Below, one piece after another: positions 25,874 through 34,232 of a stretch of DNA of 64,000 nt. Location: positions 744,001 to 808,000 of the forward strand of contig NZ_FSRC01000001.1 in the NCBI RefSeq assembly GCF_900129785.1, given 5' to 3'. Under the pieces are notes generated by a model, which ran no database searches, had not been told where the DNA came from, and saw only the letters and a program-made list of their open reading frames with translations. The DNA is from Algoriphagus halophilus (lineage in GTDB: Bacteria > Bacteroidota > Bacteroidia > Cytophagales > Cyclobacteriaceae). A program made the position numbers and the translations under genes. Position 1 is the stretch's first letter. Each line of letters opens with the position of its first letter.

Positions 25874-27118
25874 CTAGATTGCATGATCTCTCTTTTGATC
25901 CTCTCCTTTCCAAATCTTTTTATTGGTCCAGTCCTCTGCTGGGTCTGTCCAAAAAGGATGACTTGCAGGAAGTCCTAAGGGTAGGAATCCAAGCGAACAA
26001 AGGTATAAACTACCTGTGCTGATGTAGGGCTCTGCAAGGCCTGGCTGGTGTCCTGCTAATCCCAATTGCAGCCAATTGTTTGAATCAAAAGTACCCTTTG
26101 CCGAAAAAAGCCGGGTATATACTTGGGTCAAAGCAGCTCTTACCTGCCCGTTGCTCAGTTCTTCAGGAAGCATTTCCTTCAGGGCCAATTCTGCCAAAGG
26201 TTGGAATGCGCCAGATCTGTAACAAATAGATCTTCCAATAGCAGGATAGGTTCCTTCTGGAGAGATCATCAATTCCAGTTGTCTCCCAAACCGCTGCATC
26301 CGTATTTTAGCTTCTTTCAAATCAGCCTCGTAGGCTTTTTGTTTGGTTGCAGCTACTTCTAATACTTGGATGAGCATGGGTTGTATGACGTAGGAGTTGT
26401 AATAGTCTAAGTGGAAATTAGGACCATCTCCATACCAACCATCTCCAAGGTACCATTCCATGTGTTTTTTAATGGCGAAATCCATTCTCATCAAATCCCC
26501 TTGTTCTCCTACAGAAAACAAAAAGGCATCAATCATGGCACCAAAAAGAATCCAATTATTATAGAATGGCTTGATGGCCAGCTTTTGAGCATGAAGCTCC
26601 TTGATCAACCTTGCCTTGGTCTCCGCTTCCAAAGGTTCCCAAAGTTGATTTGGAGCCCGCATGATTCCATGCACCAAAAATGCCCCATCTACTAATGGCT
26701 GAGCACCTTTGGTCCAGTTGATGTAATCAGGAGAACCCGGATCTACTGCATGTTTGATGCTCAGCAGGGCTTTTTCTCTCAACTCCTGTTGTAATTGAGC
26801 TTCTTCACCACTGATATCCTCTAATGCTAACCAAGGAGCCAGGCCAGCAAGCAGCCTTCCTATGGCTTCTAAGTAAGTGACTGTGTCACGGTCTCCATAG
26901 GCATCCTTAGGGACTTCCACAGGCATGGATGCTGTAAGCTTTCCTTGGGACATGGCATCCAAAACCGGATGGGATATTTTATATAATAAATCTACCCAGG
27001 CTTTCCTGTCGGATGCCAGGGGAATTCTATTGGATTGGCCTGTTACCTGATGTGAAAGGCCTATCGCTGCACCAAGAGCTGGAACAGCCTTGATAAAGTC
27101 ACGTCTTTTTAGGGTCAT
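25874..27118 (-). CDS. DUF2264 domain protein with Tat signal
   Basis: A 414-residue protein. The N-terminus MTLKRRDFIKAVPALGAAIG is a Tat-type export signal. The mature part matches the DUF2264 pattern as I know it: a helical (alpha/alpha)-barrel-like protein with LEAIGRLLAGLAPWL near 85, NNWILFGAMIDAFL near 185 and WYLGDGWYGDGPNFHLDYYNSYV (key YGDGP.FH.DYY) near 215. Such proteins often occur in carbohydrate-use loci and resemble unsaturated glycuronyl hydrolases and heparinases in layout. Catalytic function is not proven. It is the last gene of a three-gene minus-strand operon, 12 bases after the DUF1080 gene. Confidence 0.83.
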   Translation of the reverse strand: MTLKRRDFIKAVPALGAAIGLSHQVTGQSNRIPLASDRKAWVDLLYKISHPVLDAMSQGKLTASMPVEVPKDAYGDRDTVTYLEAIGRLLAGLAPWLALEDISGEEAQLQQELREKALLSIKHAVDPGSPDYINWTKGAQPLVDGAFLVHGIMRAPNQLWEPLEAETKARLIKELHAQKLAIKPFYNNWILFGAMIDAFLFSVGEQGDLMRMDFAIKKHMEWYLGDGWYGDGPNFHLDYYNSYVIQPMLIQVLEVAATKQKAYEADLKEAKIRMQRFGRQLELMISPEGTYPAIGRSICYRSGAFQPLAELALKEMLPEELSNGQVRAALTQVYTRLFSAKGTFDSNNWLQLGLAGHQPGLAEPYISTGSLYLCSLGFLPLGLPASHPFWTDPAEDWTNKKIWKGEDQKRDHAI

Positions 27119-27130
27119 TTATGATGGTAA

Positions 27131-27994
27131 TTATTCTTTGGAAGCAGAAAGTAGGTTGATCACGGCTTGATTTAACTGCTCATCTTTTCCTATCAACTCA
27201 TCTATTTCTACAATGGATACTTTCCTGAAATCAATGGGATGACTTTCACTTTGAAGAGAAATGTAACCTTCTTTGATCATCTGTCCATCAATTTTTACCG
27301 CAGGGTCAACAGGTGAGACATTGCCTCCGCCGATTTGGGGTTTATTGTAACTGAAAACCGTATCCATCCCTACCATATGGTGAACGACAGAATCGTTCAA
27401 CACAATAAAGTTGGCCGTTACCCATTGGTCTCCTGCATATGTTTTTGAAGAGGAATTAATACAATGTGGTGTGAAAAGGGAATCTGCCAAAACTACATTG
27501 GTTCCAGGAGTACAGAGATTACAGGTGCTTCGTTCATCTGTCCCATTCCCTCCCAAAAATTGAGCTTCTATTGAAATAGGGAAGTCTTGGTCTACCAGCA
27601 TGGTTCTTGGATCCTGTCCGTGCAGCATTGCTCCACTGTTTCTCCATGCCCAACCTTCTCCACCAGTTGCTTGCTCTCCCACAAATCGGTATTGGACTTG
27701 AAGGACATAATTGGAAAAAGATTCATCATAGAAGATATGGCCATATTGCCGGTCGAATTGATCGTATCCATCATAGCGCACCTGCATCATTCCGTCTTCT
27801 ACCCGAAATGTGTTGGCGAAGTTATCATTCAACTCATGTTTGCTGATTTTGATCATCCAATTGTCCAGGTCTTTTCCATTGAATAACTCTCTCCACTCAA
27901 GTTTTGGAGTTTCTTCTTCCACTGAAGATTGGTTGCCTGAACTACAGGCAAAAAGAGTAAGGCAACTCAGTGCCAAGCTGATAGATTTTTTCAT
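27131..27994 (-). CDS. DUF1080 (3-keto-disaccharide hydrolase-type) lipoprotein
   Basis: A 287-residue lipoprotein (LFACSS, Cys17). The domain is a concanavalin-like fold of the DUF1080 family: EWRELFNGKDLDNWMIK near 33, FRVEDGMMQVRYDGY, YVLQVQYRF, NSGAMLHGQD, IEAQFLGG and the final GYISLQSESHPIDFRKVSI. DUF1080 proteins act on or bind oxidised (3-keto) sugars and other glycans in Bacteroidota. The insertion with Cys residues (STCNLCTPG) fits members of this branch. It sits between the endonuclease/phosphatase-like gene (1-base gap) and the DUF2264 gene (12-base gap). Confidence 0.88.
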   Translation of the reverse strand: MKKSISLALSCLTLFACSSGNQSSVEEETPKLEWRELFNGKDLDNWMIKISKHELNDNFANTFRVEDGMMQVRYDGYDQFDRQYGHIFYDESFSNYVLQVQYRFVGEQATGGEGWAWRNSGAMLHGQDPRTMLVDQDFPISIEAQFLGGNGTDERSTCNLCTPGTNVVLADSLFTPHCINSSSKTYAGDQWVTANFIVLNDSVVHHMVGMDTVFSYNKPQIGGGNVSPVDPAVKIDGQMIKEGYISLQSESHPIDFRKVSIVEIDELIGKDEQLNQAVINLLSASKE

Positions 27995-27995
27995 A

Positions 27996-28787
27996 TTATT
28001 TCAGTTGTAATGTGACAAGTACTGGATAATGATCCGAATGAGGAACATTCAATACCTCGTAGGATAAAAGTGAAAATTTGCTCGAGTCATACCATACATA
28101 GTCTATTCTCGCTCCATCTTCCATGGATCCATAGGTGGGAGAATAGGGGGTAGGCAATGCACCCGCGTCTTTCCAATTTCCTTTGATACTTCGATATTCT
28201 TCGGAAGTAGGTGTGAAATTTAAATCTCCTGCCCAAATTGTTGGTAGGCTTTCTTTTTTAGCTTTTTTGCTCACTTCCGAAACTTGGGCAATTCTGTTTT
28301 TTTCAAATTGGTGGCATAAGTGGGTGCCGGCAAAAGCGATTTTAGTCCCGGAGTCCAAGGTGATGGTAGCCCATGCCGCAGCTCTGGGTTCGCCCCCTTC
28401 TGGTATGGACAAGTTTTGAGTTTCAAAAGTAGCCGGATTTTTAATCAGCAAGCCCTCTCCATAGCCCCCTTCTGCAAAATCCATTGCTTTTGCAAAATAG
28501 CCATGGTACCCAGTTAGCTCCGCCAGTTGCTGTACTAAATCTACTTTCGTGCCATAAACTTTTGCCGTTCGGGTAGTCATACTGTCCACTTCCTGCATGG
28601 CTACCATATCTGGGTTAAGTTCTTTGATCAATGCCGCAATTTCATCCAGGTTAGATTGCCCTGGATTAAAAGGGTTTTCACCATGGTAAATATTGTAGGT
28701 TAGAATTTTTACTAGTTCATTTTTGTCCTGAGCAACAAGACCACTGCTTAGCAGGCAAAAAGAAAGCACAAAGAAAAAAGTTTTCAT
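27996..28787 (-). CDS. exported endonuclease/exonuclease/phosphatase family protein
   Basis: A 263-residue protein with signal peptide (FFFVLSFCLLSSGLVAQ) and an EEP fold. Visible catalytic motifs are LTYNIYHG near 30, VAMQEVDS near 63 (metal-binding Glu), THLCH, WAGDLNFTP near 190 (Asp/Asn), RIDYVWY near 232 and SDHYPV near 252 (catalytic Asp-His). Secreted members hydrolyse phosphodiesters or phosphomonoesters of nucleic acids, lipids or inositols, and the substrate here is unknown. It is first in the operon with DUF1080 and DUF2264, so a role in processing a phosphorylated sugar compound is possible. Confidence 0.88.
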   Translation of the reverse strand: MKTFFFVLSFCLLSSGLVAQDKNELVKILTYNIYHGENPFNPGQSNLDEIAALIKELNPDMVAMQEVDSMTTRTAKVYGTKVDLVQQLAELTGYHGYFAKAMDFAEGGYGEGLLIKNPATFETQNLSIPEGGEPRAAAWATITLDSGTKIAFAGTHLCHQFEKNRIAQVSEVSKKAKKESLPTIWAGDLNFTPTSEEYRSIKGNWKDAGALPTPYSPTYGSMEDGARIDYVWYDSSKFSLLSYEVLNVPHSDHYPVLVTLQLK

Positions 28788-28943
28788 TAATTCAAATAGG
28801 GTTGGGTTTTCAATTGAAAGGTAAAAAGGAATACATCAACTTCTCCAGTTTCCTTGGTGAAAGGTTGATTTTAAAGGATGAAATTGATTTTTCATCGAAT
28901 TTCATTCTAGTTGAGAGGAGGCTTTGAAAATAATTGGGGCTTG

Positions 28944-28976
28944 CTATTGAATTCCTCAATTGATTGAATTCAATAG
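28944..28976 (+). repeat. 11-bp perfect inverted repeat upstream of the AsmA-like gene
   Basis: Arms CTATTGAATTC (28944-28954) and GAATTCAATAG (28966-28976) are perfect reverse complements separated by 11 bases. The element lies in the divergent spacer, 47 bases before the ATG at 29024. It could be an operator or a leader stem-loop. It lacks a T-run, so it is not an obvious terminator. Confidence 0.6.
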
Positions 28977-29023
28977 GGGAAATATCCTGTAGAATCAACT
29001 ATATTCAGGATAAAGTTAGTTAG

Positions 29024-30631
29024 ATGAAAAAACTCGGGATAGCACTTATTTTGCTAGTTGTGCTAAGTATAGCAGGGACACATTTTTTGGAAAATTGGCT
29101 TTCCCAGAGAATTCCCGAAATCCTCAATGAGCAAAAGGATAGGGATTACGATTTGATTTTTGAGGAGATCAATATCCATTTATTGCAACGCAAAGTTGAC
29201 CTTCATGCGATAAGGCTGGTACCGTTAAATGATTCCGTAAATACGAAAGTGAATGGTTCATTTCGAGATATATCCATGTCAGGATTGGACTTGTTAAAAA
29301 TAATAGTGGAGAGAAAGCTTGAAATTAATGAATTGAAAATCGTGGAGCCTTCCTTGCGATTGATTCAAAAAAACAAAAAGGGAAATGCACAAGAGAGTTC
29401 TATGGCATTTCAACTTTTGTTTCAAGACATTATTTCCAGGGGAGAAATCAAAGATGTTATTCTGGTAAACGGTACAGCTGAATTTTTTACGGACCTGGAT
29501 AGCCTGGTAAGAATTGGGCAATTCACGGATTTAAATTTAAATATTCATGGGCTCAAAACTGATTCTGCCCTGATCAAAGAAGACATTCCCTTTCGATTGG
29601 AAAGTCTGGAAGCCAATCTCAAGAACATAGAATATGCAGTAAACTCCAATCAACAATTAAAGGTGGAGGAGCTGAATTATAATTCTCAGGAAAAAGAGAT
29701 GACCTTTAAGGGAATTGGTTTCACTTATAAAAAGGGAATACTTGCTGCTTTGAAACAATCGGAGCACCAAATGGATTTGATTGAATTTGGTGTAAAAGAA
29801 TTCAAACTGATCCATATTGATACCCAGAGCAGTATTTATGGGGATTTGTCTCTGATAGCCGGGCTGGCGACGATTGACAGTCTGGAACTCATTGATCTTA
29901 GGGATAAGAACAAGCCCAGGCCATCTGAACCCGTTAAGCCAATGTTTGAGGGGATCATTGAGAAGATTCCCTTTCCTTTGAGACTAGATACGATCAGAAT
30001 TCAAAACTCGAAGATCTCTTATCAAGAAATCGGGGAGGGGAATACCCAACCGGCTGATTTGTCTTTTGAAAATGTTTCAGCCGAACTATACAACGTGCTG
30101 ACTACCGATTCATTACAGCAAGGTAAAACCATGACGTTGAATTCCAGGGCTAAGTTAAGAGGGCATGCTGATGTGGAAATGGATATTCAGGTTCCCTATG
30201 GAAATGACGTGTTTCAATTAGAGGCAACCATTAGCGGATTCAACTTACCCGCTATCAATGAACTATTTGCCAAAATGGGTAAATTCAGAGTTGATTCGGG
30301 AATTCTTTTAGGGTTAAGATTAACCATGGATGCCCAGAAATATTCATCCAGAAATACGCTTGCTTTTGACTATAGGGAGTTGAAGTTGGAAATGATTCCT
30401 GACGATGATTCCAAAAAAGGCTTAAATACTCTGATAAACTCAGCTGCCAACTTATTTACTTCAAAGGAAAATATTCCTAACTCTACTAATTACAAAACAG
30501 CCAGATATAGTACCAGTAGAAACGTGTACAGAGGCCCTTTTAATTTGATATGGGAATCCTCCAAGGAGGGATTGATGGAAATAGTTCCAGTCGGCATCGC
30601 CAGAACATTCATAGGTGGGAGGAAAAAATAA
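29024..30631 (+). CDS. AsmA/DUF748-like envelope protein
   Basis: A 535-residue protein with one N-terminal membrane helix (about 4-22) followed by a long extracytoplasmic beta-rich body. The pattern of alternating hydrophobic strands with DISMSGLDLLKII, KLEINELKIVEPSLRLI, IEFGVKEFKLIHID and LRLDTIRIQNSKISYQE resembles AsmA/DUF748/YhdP-type proteins, which are thought to form a groove carrying lipids between the inner and outer membranes. The short unstructured end (NPSTNYK...VYRG) precedes a final IWESSKEGLMEIVPVG segment seen in the Bacteroidota branch. Function in lipid transport is family-level inference. The gene stands alone and ends at a hairpin. Confidence 0.75.
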   Translation: MKKLGIALILLVVLSIAGTHFLENWLSQRIPEILNEQKDRDYDLIFEEINIHLLQRKVDLHAIRLVPLNDSVNTKVNGSFRDISMSGLDLLKIIVERKLEINELKIVEPSLRLIQKNKKGNAQESSMAFQLLFQDIISRGEIKDVILVNGTAEFFTDLDSLVRIGQFTDLNLNIHGLKTDSALIKEDIPFRLESLEANLKNIEYAVNSNQQLKVEELNYNSQEKEMTFKGIGFTYKKGILAALKQSEHQMDLIEFGVKEFKLIHIDTQSSIYGDLSLIAGLATIDSLELIDLRDKNKPRPSEPVKPMFEGIIEKIPFPLRLDTIRIQNSKISYQEIGEGNTQPADLSFENVSAELYNVLTTDSLQQGKTMTLNSRAKLRGHADVEMDIQVPYGNDVFQLEATISGFNLPAINELFAKMGKFRVDSGILLGLRLTMDAQKYSSRNTLAFDYRELKLEMIPDDDSKKGLNTLINSAANLFTSKENIPNSTNYKTARYSTSRNVYRGPFNLIWESSKEGLMEIVPVGIARTFIGGRKK

Positions 30632-30633
30632 AA

Positions 30634-30667
30634 AGGCCACCACTTTGTATATGTTATATGGTAGCCT
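30634..30667. terminator. hairpin between the AsmA-like and PRC-barrel genes
   Basis: AGGCCACCA (30634-30642) pairs with TGGTAGCCT (30659-30667) with one mismatch. A T-rich stretch follows on the plus strand, and an A-rich stretch precedes it, giving T residues on the minus strand. It can serve both convergent genes. Confidence 0.7.
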
Positions 30668-30683
30668 CCTTTTTCTGTTTTTA

Positions 30684-31055
30684 TTATGCCTTAATCAGTC
30701 TTCTTTCGAAGCCATAATACGTATGAATATCATCAATGAATTCATGCTGTGGACCTGAAGGCCAATTGTCCTCGTCAAACCCGGGAGCCTTTTCAAGTTT
30801 TTCTTTATCTACATTTACAATGATGACATCATGTTGTTGGGTATGAAAATGAAATGCCTGCCATGGCAAAGCGAGAAGTTTGGTTCCCATATTTAGGAAG
30901 CCTTCGTCAATTGCCAATACAGCATACACTACTTCTCCGGTTTCTGTGTCAATCATTAAATCTTTGATTTTCCCTACTTTCTCATCTCTTGCAGTTTTAA
31001 TGGTGCAGTGACAGGTAGTAGAGCTACTAATTGGGAAATGATAATCGGTATTCAT
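30684..31055 (-). CDS. PRC-barrel domain protein
   Basis: A 123-residue cytoplasmic protein with a PRC-barrel domain at about 20-85: DEKVGKIKDLMIDTETGEVVYAVLAI and LLALPWQAFHF are the usual strands. The remaining C-terminal part (KAPGFDEDNWP) occurs in stress-related PRC-barrel proteins of Bacteroidota and Proteobacteria. PRC barrels bind RNA, proteins or reaction-centre subunits, and the role here is unknown. No signal peptide is seen. It is flanked by a convergent hairpin and a 149-base spacer. Confidence 0.85.
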   Translation of the reverse strand: MNTDYHFPISSSTTCHCTIKTARDEKVGKIKDLMIDTETGEVVYAVLAIDEGFLNMGTKLLALPWQAFHFHTQQHDVIIVNVDKEKLEKAPGFDEDNWPSGPQHEFIDDIHTYYGFERRLIKA

Positions 31056-31204
31056 GGTTAAGTTGGTTTAGTGAAACTTAAATTGTTATACAAAGCTATC
31101 AGCCAGTACCATGCCATCTCCCTAAATACTTAATAGAGCGGATTTTTGTGATATATAATGAAAATAGTGTGGGTTAAAGACTCAATAAGGGAAAAGAATT
31201 CCTG

Positions 31205-31822
31205 TTATTTTTTCTTTCTCTTGACCATCTCTTTTGCAACCTCCTGGTCTAACGGATACGGACTATGTTCTAGGTGGGTAATGATATTTTGGTAATTGGT
31301 TTCATCTCTATTTTGAGATAGTTTAGCACTTGCTTGTACCTCATTGATTTTTATTTCCACTCCAATTAAACCTTTCAATTGGCTGTTGAGATATTTTTCG
31401 CTCATACCTTCCACTGTGACTGCATGTGGTCTTCCTGCCTCAAAAGTATGGACGAGAGATTTGAGGTGTTCCATTAACTCATCCCCTTCAATAATCCGGA
31501 TATTCCCATAGATGTGTACTGCCAAATAATTCCAAGTAGGTACATTTTCGTGATTGTACCAGGATGAGGAAATGTAGGCATGTGGACCTTGGAATAGAAC
31601 CAATACTTCCTCTTCCCCCAAATGCTTCCATTGTTGATTGGCTTTTGCCACATGTCCAGATAAGACCGCATCTCCATTTTTGTCTTTGCTTAAAAGTAAT
31701 GGGAGGTGGGTTGCCCATGGTCTTCCATCTACTTTGGATACCATGGTAGCAAAGGGATTCTGCTGGATTAGGTTGGTTATTTCCTCCTCGTTTTCCCAAC
31801 GATTAATAGGATGTATATACAT
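31205..31822 (-). CDS. PaiB-type FMN-binding protein
   Basis: A 205-residue protein of the PaiB / FMN-binding split-barrel family. The start MYIHPINRWENEEEITNLIQ and the sequence HLPLLLSKD, GHVAKANQQWKHL, VLVLFQGPHAYISSSWY and VPTWNYLAVHIYG match the family throughout. In Bacillus PaiB is linked with polyamine acetyltransferase PaiA and described as a negative regulator of sporulation genes. No PaiA is present here, and a simple flavin or heme-related enzyme role is equally possible. It is divergent from the helicase gene. Confidence 0.92.
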   Translation of the reverse strand: MYIHPINRWENEEEITNLIQQNPFATMVSKVDGRPWATHLPLLLSKDKNGDAVLSGHVAKANQQWKHLGEEEVLVLFQGPHAYISSSWYNHENVPTWNYLAVHIYGNIRIIEGDELMEHLKSLVHTFEAGRPHAVTVEGMSEKYLNSQLKGLIGVEIKINEVQASAKLSQNRDETNYQNIITHLEHSPYPLDQEVAKEMVKRKKK

Positions 31823-31919
31823 TGCTTGAAAGATTGTGAGCTGAAATTAAAAAGGAAATTTTGAAGAAAGAGAAAATCGGGCTTATTTCACCAATCATCA
31901 TTTTTATTATTTTAGTTAT

Positions 31920-34181
31920 ATGAATAGTCAGTCCACTGATAAACTTGAGTTTGCTGCAAAATTTGTCAATAATACCAATGCACCGATATTCTTGACAGGG
32001 AAGGCAGGAACTGGGAAAACCACATTTTTACGAGATCTGGCGAAGCGTACCCATAAAAGGCATGTAATCTTGGCTCCAACTGGTATAGCTGCATTACATG
32101 CCAAAGGAGTGACCATTCATTCACAATTTTTGCTTCCCTTAGGAAGTTTTTTGCCTGTGAGAGAACCTGAGGGAAATTTTACAGATCAATATGGATTCTA
32201 TACCCAGCATACCTTAGGGAGAAGACATCCTTTGAATCAGCTCCGAAAAAGTGTATTAAAAGCAGTGGAACTATTGGTGATCGATGAAGTCAGTATGCTT
32301 CGAGCAGATGTCTTAGATGCCATCGATTACAGGATGAAAAGTGTCAAAAGGAATTTTAAAGAGCCTTTTGGAGGAGTCCAGATATTAATGATCGGAGACT
32401 TGTTTCAACTGCCTCCTATCGTCAAAGATGAGGAATGGCAAGTGCTCAATCGATTTTATAATAGCATGCATTTTTTTGAGGCTAAAGCCTTGCAGAATTC
32501 AGGGATGGTTTACCTGGAACTGGATAAGATTTTCCGTCAACAAGATGATCAGTTTATTAATGTGCTCAACCACTTACGGGATAATCAGGTGACCCATGAA
32601 GATATTCAGCTTTTGAATAAACATTATAAAACAGCGGAAGAAATCGGTGAATTAGAGGATTACATCACCATCACAACCCACAATTACAAGGCGGATCAAA
32701 TCAATCAAAAAGAGATGGGGAATCTGAGCGGTTCCTCCAGTTTTTATGAGGCGGATCTGGAAGGTGATTTCCCTGAATCTTTATTTCCGCTTCCACAAAA
32801 ACTTGAATTAAGGGAAGGAGCTCAGATCATGTTTGTGAAAAATGACAGCTCTGGAAATGCATCCTACTTCAATGGTAAAATCGCCAAAGTGCTACATCTC
32901 AAAAAGAATGAGATTTTGGTCGAAATGCAGGATACCCATGAGGAATACACCTTGAGGAAAGAAGTATGGGAAAATAAAAAGTACCTGGTCAATCCGGATA
33001 CCAAGGAATTGGAAGATGAGGTGGTGGGAACATTCGCTCAATACCCAATCAAATTGGCCTGGGCGGTGACTGTTCATAAGAGCCAAGGCTTAACCTTTGA
33101 CAAGGCTATCATTGATGTAGGAAGAGCTTTTGCACCTGGACAGGTTTATGTGGCACTATCCAGGCTAAGAAGCTTGGAAGGCTTGGTGTTAAGAAGTAAA
33201 ATCCAATCAAACTTGGTGTATTCTGATCACCAGGTTGTCAATTTTTCTCAAAGTGCCGGAAATCAATCTGACTTATCAGGTTTGTTGCTTCAGCACCAAT
33301 ATCGTTACCTGGTGAGTTTGGTGGATCAAACTTTTGATTTTGTGCCTGTTTTGAGGGAATTAGAAAGCTTCCAAAAAGAGCAAAACAGCAGTATGGAGTT
33401 TGAGGATGTTGAAATGCAAGTAACTATTCCCGAGGTTTTTGAAACCATTTCCAAAGAGGTAGGAAATACGGAAAAGTTTAGGAGACAGCTTCTCTTTTTA
33501 CTTCAGGAAAAAGAATCAGGAAAGCTCCAGGAAAGAATTTCAAAAGGAGGTCAGTACTACCGAAACCTAATCGCTAATTCCTTGAAAAAAATTATTTCTC
33601 AGATGGGAATGGCTGAGCAATTTTCCAGAACTAAAAAGTATTTGGAAGGCCTGGAGGCGGTGGAGGAGAGTTTGTTAAGAAAATACCTGGAAATCAGTAA
33701 GCTAGGAAGACTGATTGAAGTGATTTCCATGGGAGGTGTTCCTGAAAGAATGGAGGATTTGGAAGAAGAGATGCTGAGCTTGAGAAGGCAATTTATCCTG
33801 ATGGCCAAGGAGCATGCCGCAGATAAAATAAAAGATATAAAGTCTAAAACCGGTCGAAAAAAGAAAGGGACTTTAAAACCCAAAAGACAAAAAGGAGATT
33901 CTCAAGAAGTGACTTTCCAGTTCTTTCAAGAAGGAAAAACCATCCAGGAGATTTCTAAGGAACGAGGATTAGCCCTATCTACGATCAAAAGTCATTTGGC
34001 TTATGGGATTGAAACAGGTAGGGTAGAATTGGAAGATTGCCTAACTCAAGATGTCATAGCTGAAATCAGGGACCAATTGGAAAAGCAAAAGAGCATGAGT
34101 GATTTGAGAGCATTTTTTGATGGGAAATATGATTATGGAACGCTCAAAATGGTCATTGCAGGGAATAAGGTAGGATTTTAA
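31920..34181 (+). CDS. PIF1-type helicase with C-terminal HTH domain
   Basis: A 753-residue DNA helicase of superfamily 1. The motor domain shows Walker A LTGKAGTGKTTFLR near 28, APTGIAALHAKG, Walker B LLVIDEVSMLRADV near 124, GDLFQLPPIV near 160, and the late VTVHKSQGLTFDKA and YVALSRLRSLEGL motifs near 385 and 410. After a long coiled linker (450-640) comes a basic stretch and a C-terminal HTH (FQEGKTIQEISKERGLALSTIKSHL near 670), the HTH_40 type also found at the end of RecQ helicases. The combination is common in Bacteroidota. It probably acts on recombination or fork substrates, which is a family-level statement. Confidence 0.92.
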   Translation: MNSQSTDKLEFAAKFVNNTNAPIFLTGKAGTGKTTFLRDLAKRTHKRHVILAPTGIAALHAKGVTIHSQFLLPLGSFLPVREPEGNFTDQYGFYTQHTLGRRHPLNQLRKSVLKAVELLVIDEVSMLRADVLDAIDYRMKSVKRNFKEPFGGVQILMIGDLFQLPPIVKDEEWQVLNRFYNSMHFFEAKALQNSGMVYLELDKIFRQQDDQFINVLNHLRDNQVTHEDIQLLNKHYKTAEEIGELEDYITITTHNYKADQINQKEMGNLSGSSSFYEADLEGDFPESLFPLPQKLELREGAQIMFVKNDSSGNASYFNGKIAKVLHLKKNEILVEMQDTHEEYTLRKEVWENKKYLVNPDTKELEDEVVGTFAQYPIKLAWAVTVHKSQGLTFDKAIIDVGRAFAPGQVYVALSRLRSLEGLVLRSKIQSNLVYSDHQVVNFSQSAGNQSDLSGLLLQHQYRYLVSLVDQTFDFVPVLRELESFQKEQNSSMEFEDVEMQVTIPEVFETISKEVGNTEKFRRQLLFLLQEKESGKLQERISKGGQYYRNLIANSLKKIISQMGMAEQFSRTKKYLEGLEAVEESLLRKYLEISKLGRLIEVISMGGVPERMEDLEEEMLSLRRQFILMAKEHAADKIKDIKSKTGRKKKGTLKPKRQKGDSQEVTFQFFQEGKTIQEISKERGLALSTIKSHLAYGIETGRVELEDCLTQDVIAEIRDQLEKQKSMSDLRAFFDGKYDYGTLKMVIAGNKVGF

Positions 34182-34191
34182 AAAAATAAAA

Positions 34192-34212
34192 GGGGAGTCT
34201 TTAGGACTCCCC
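34192..34212. terminator. bidirectional terminator between helicase and carboxylesterase genes
   Basis: GGGGAGTC pairs perfectly with GACTCCCC around a 5-base loop, 10 bases past the helicase stop. An A-rich run precedes it, which gives a T-run for the minus-strand esterase. Confidence 0.75.
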
Positions 34213-34232
34213 AACTCGGAAACGGGAATAGA

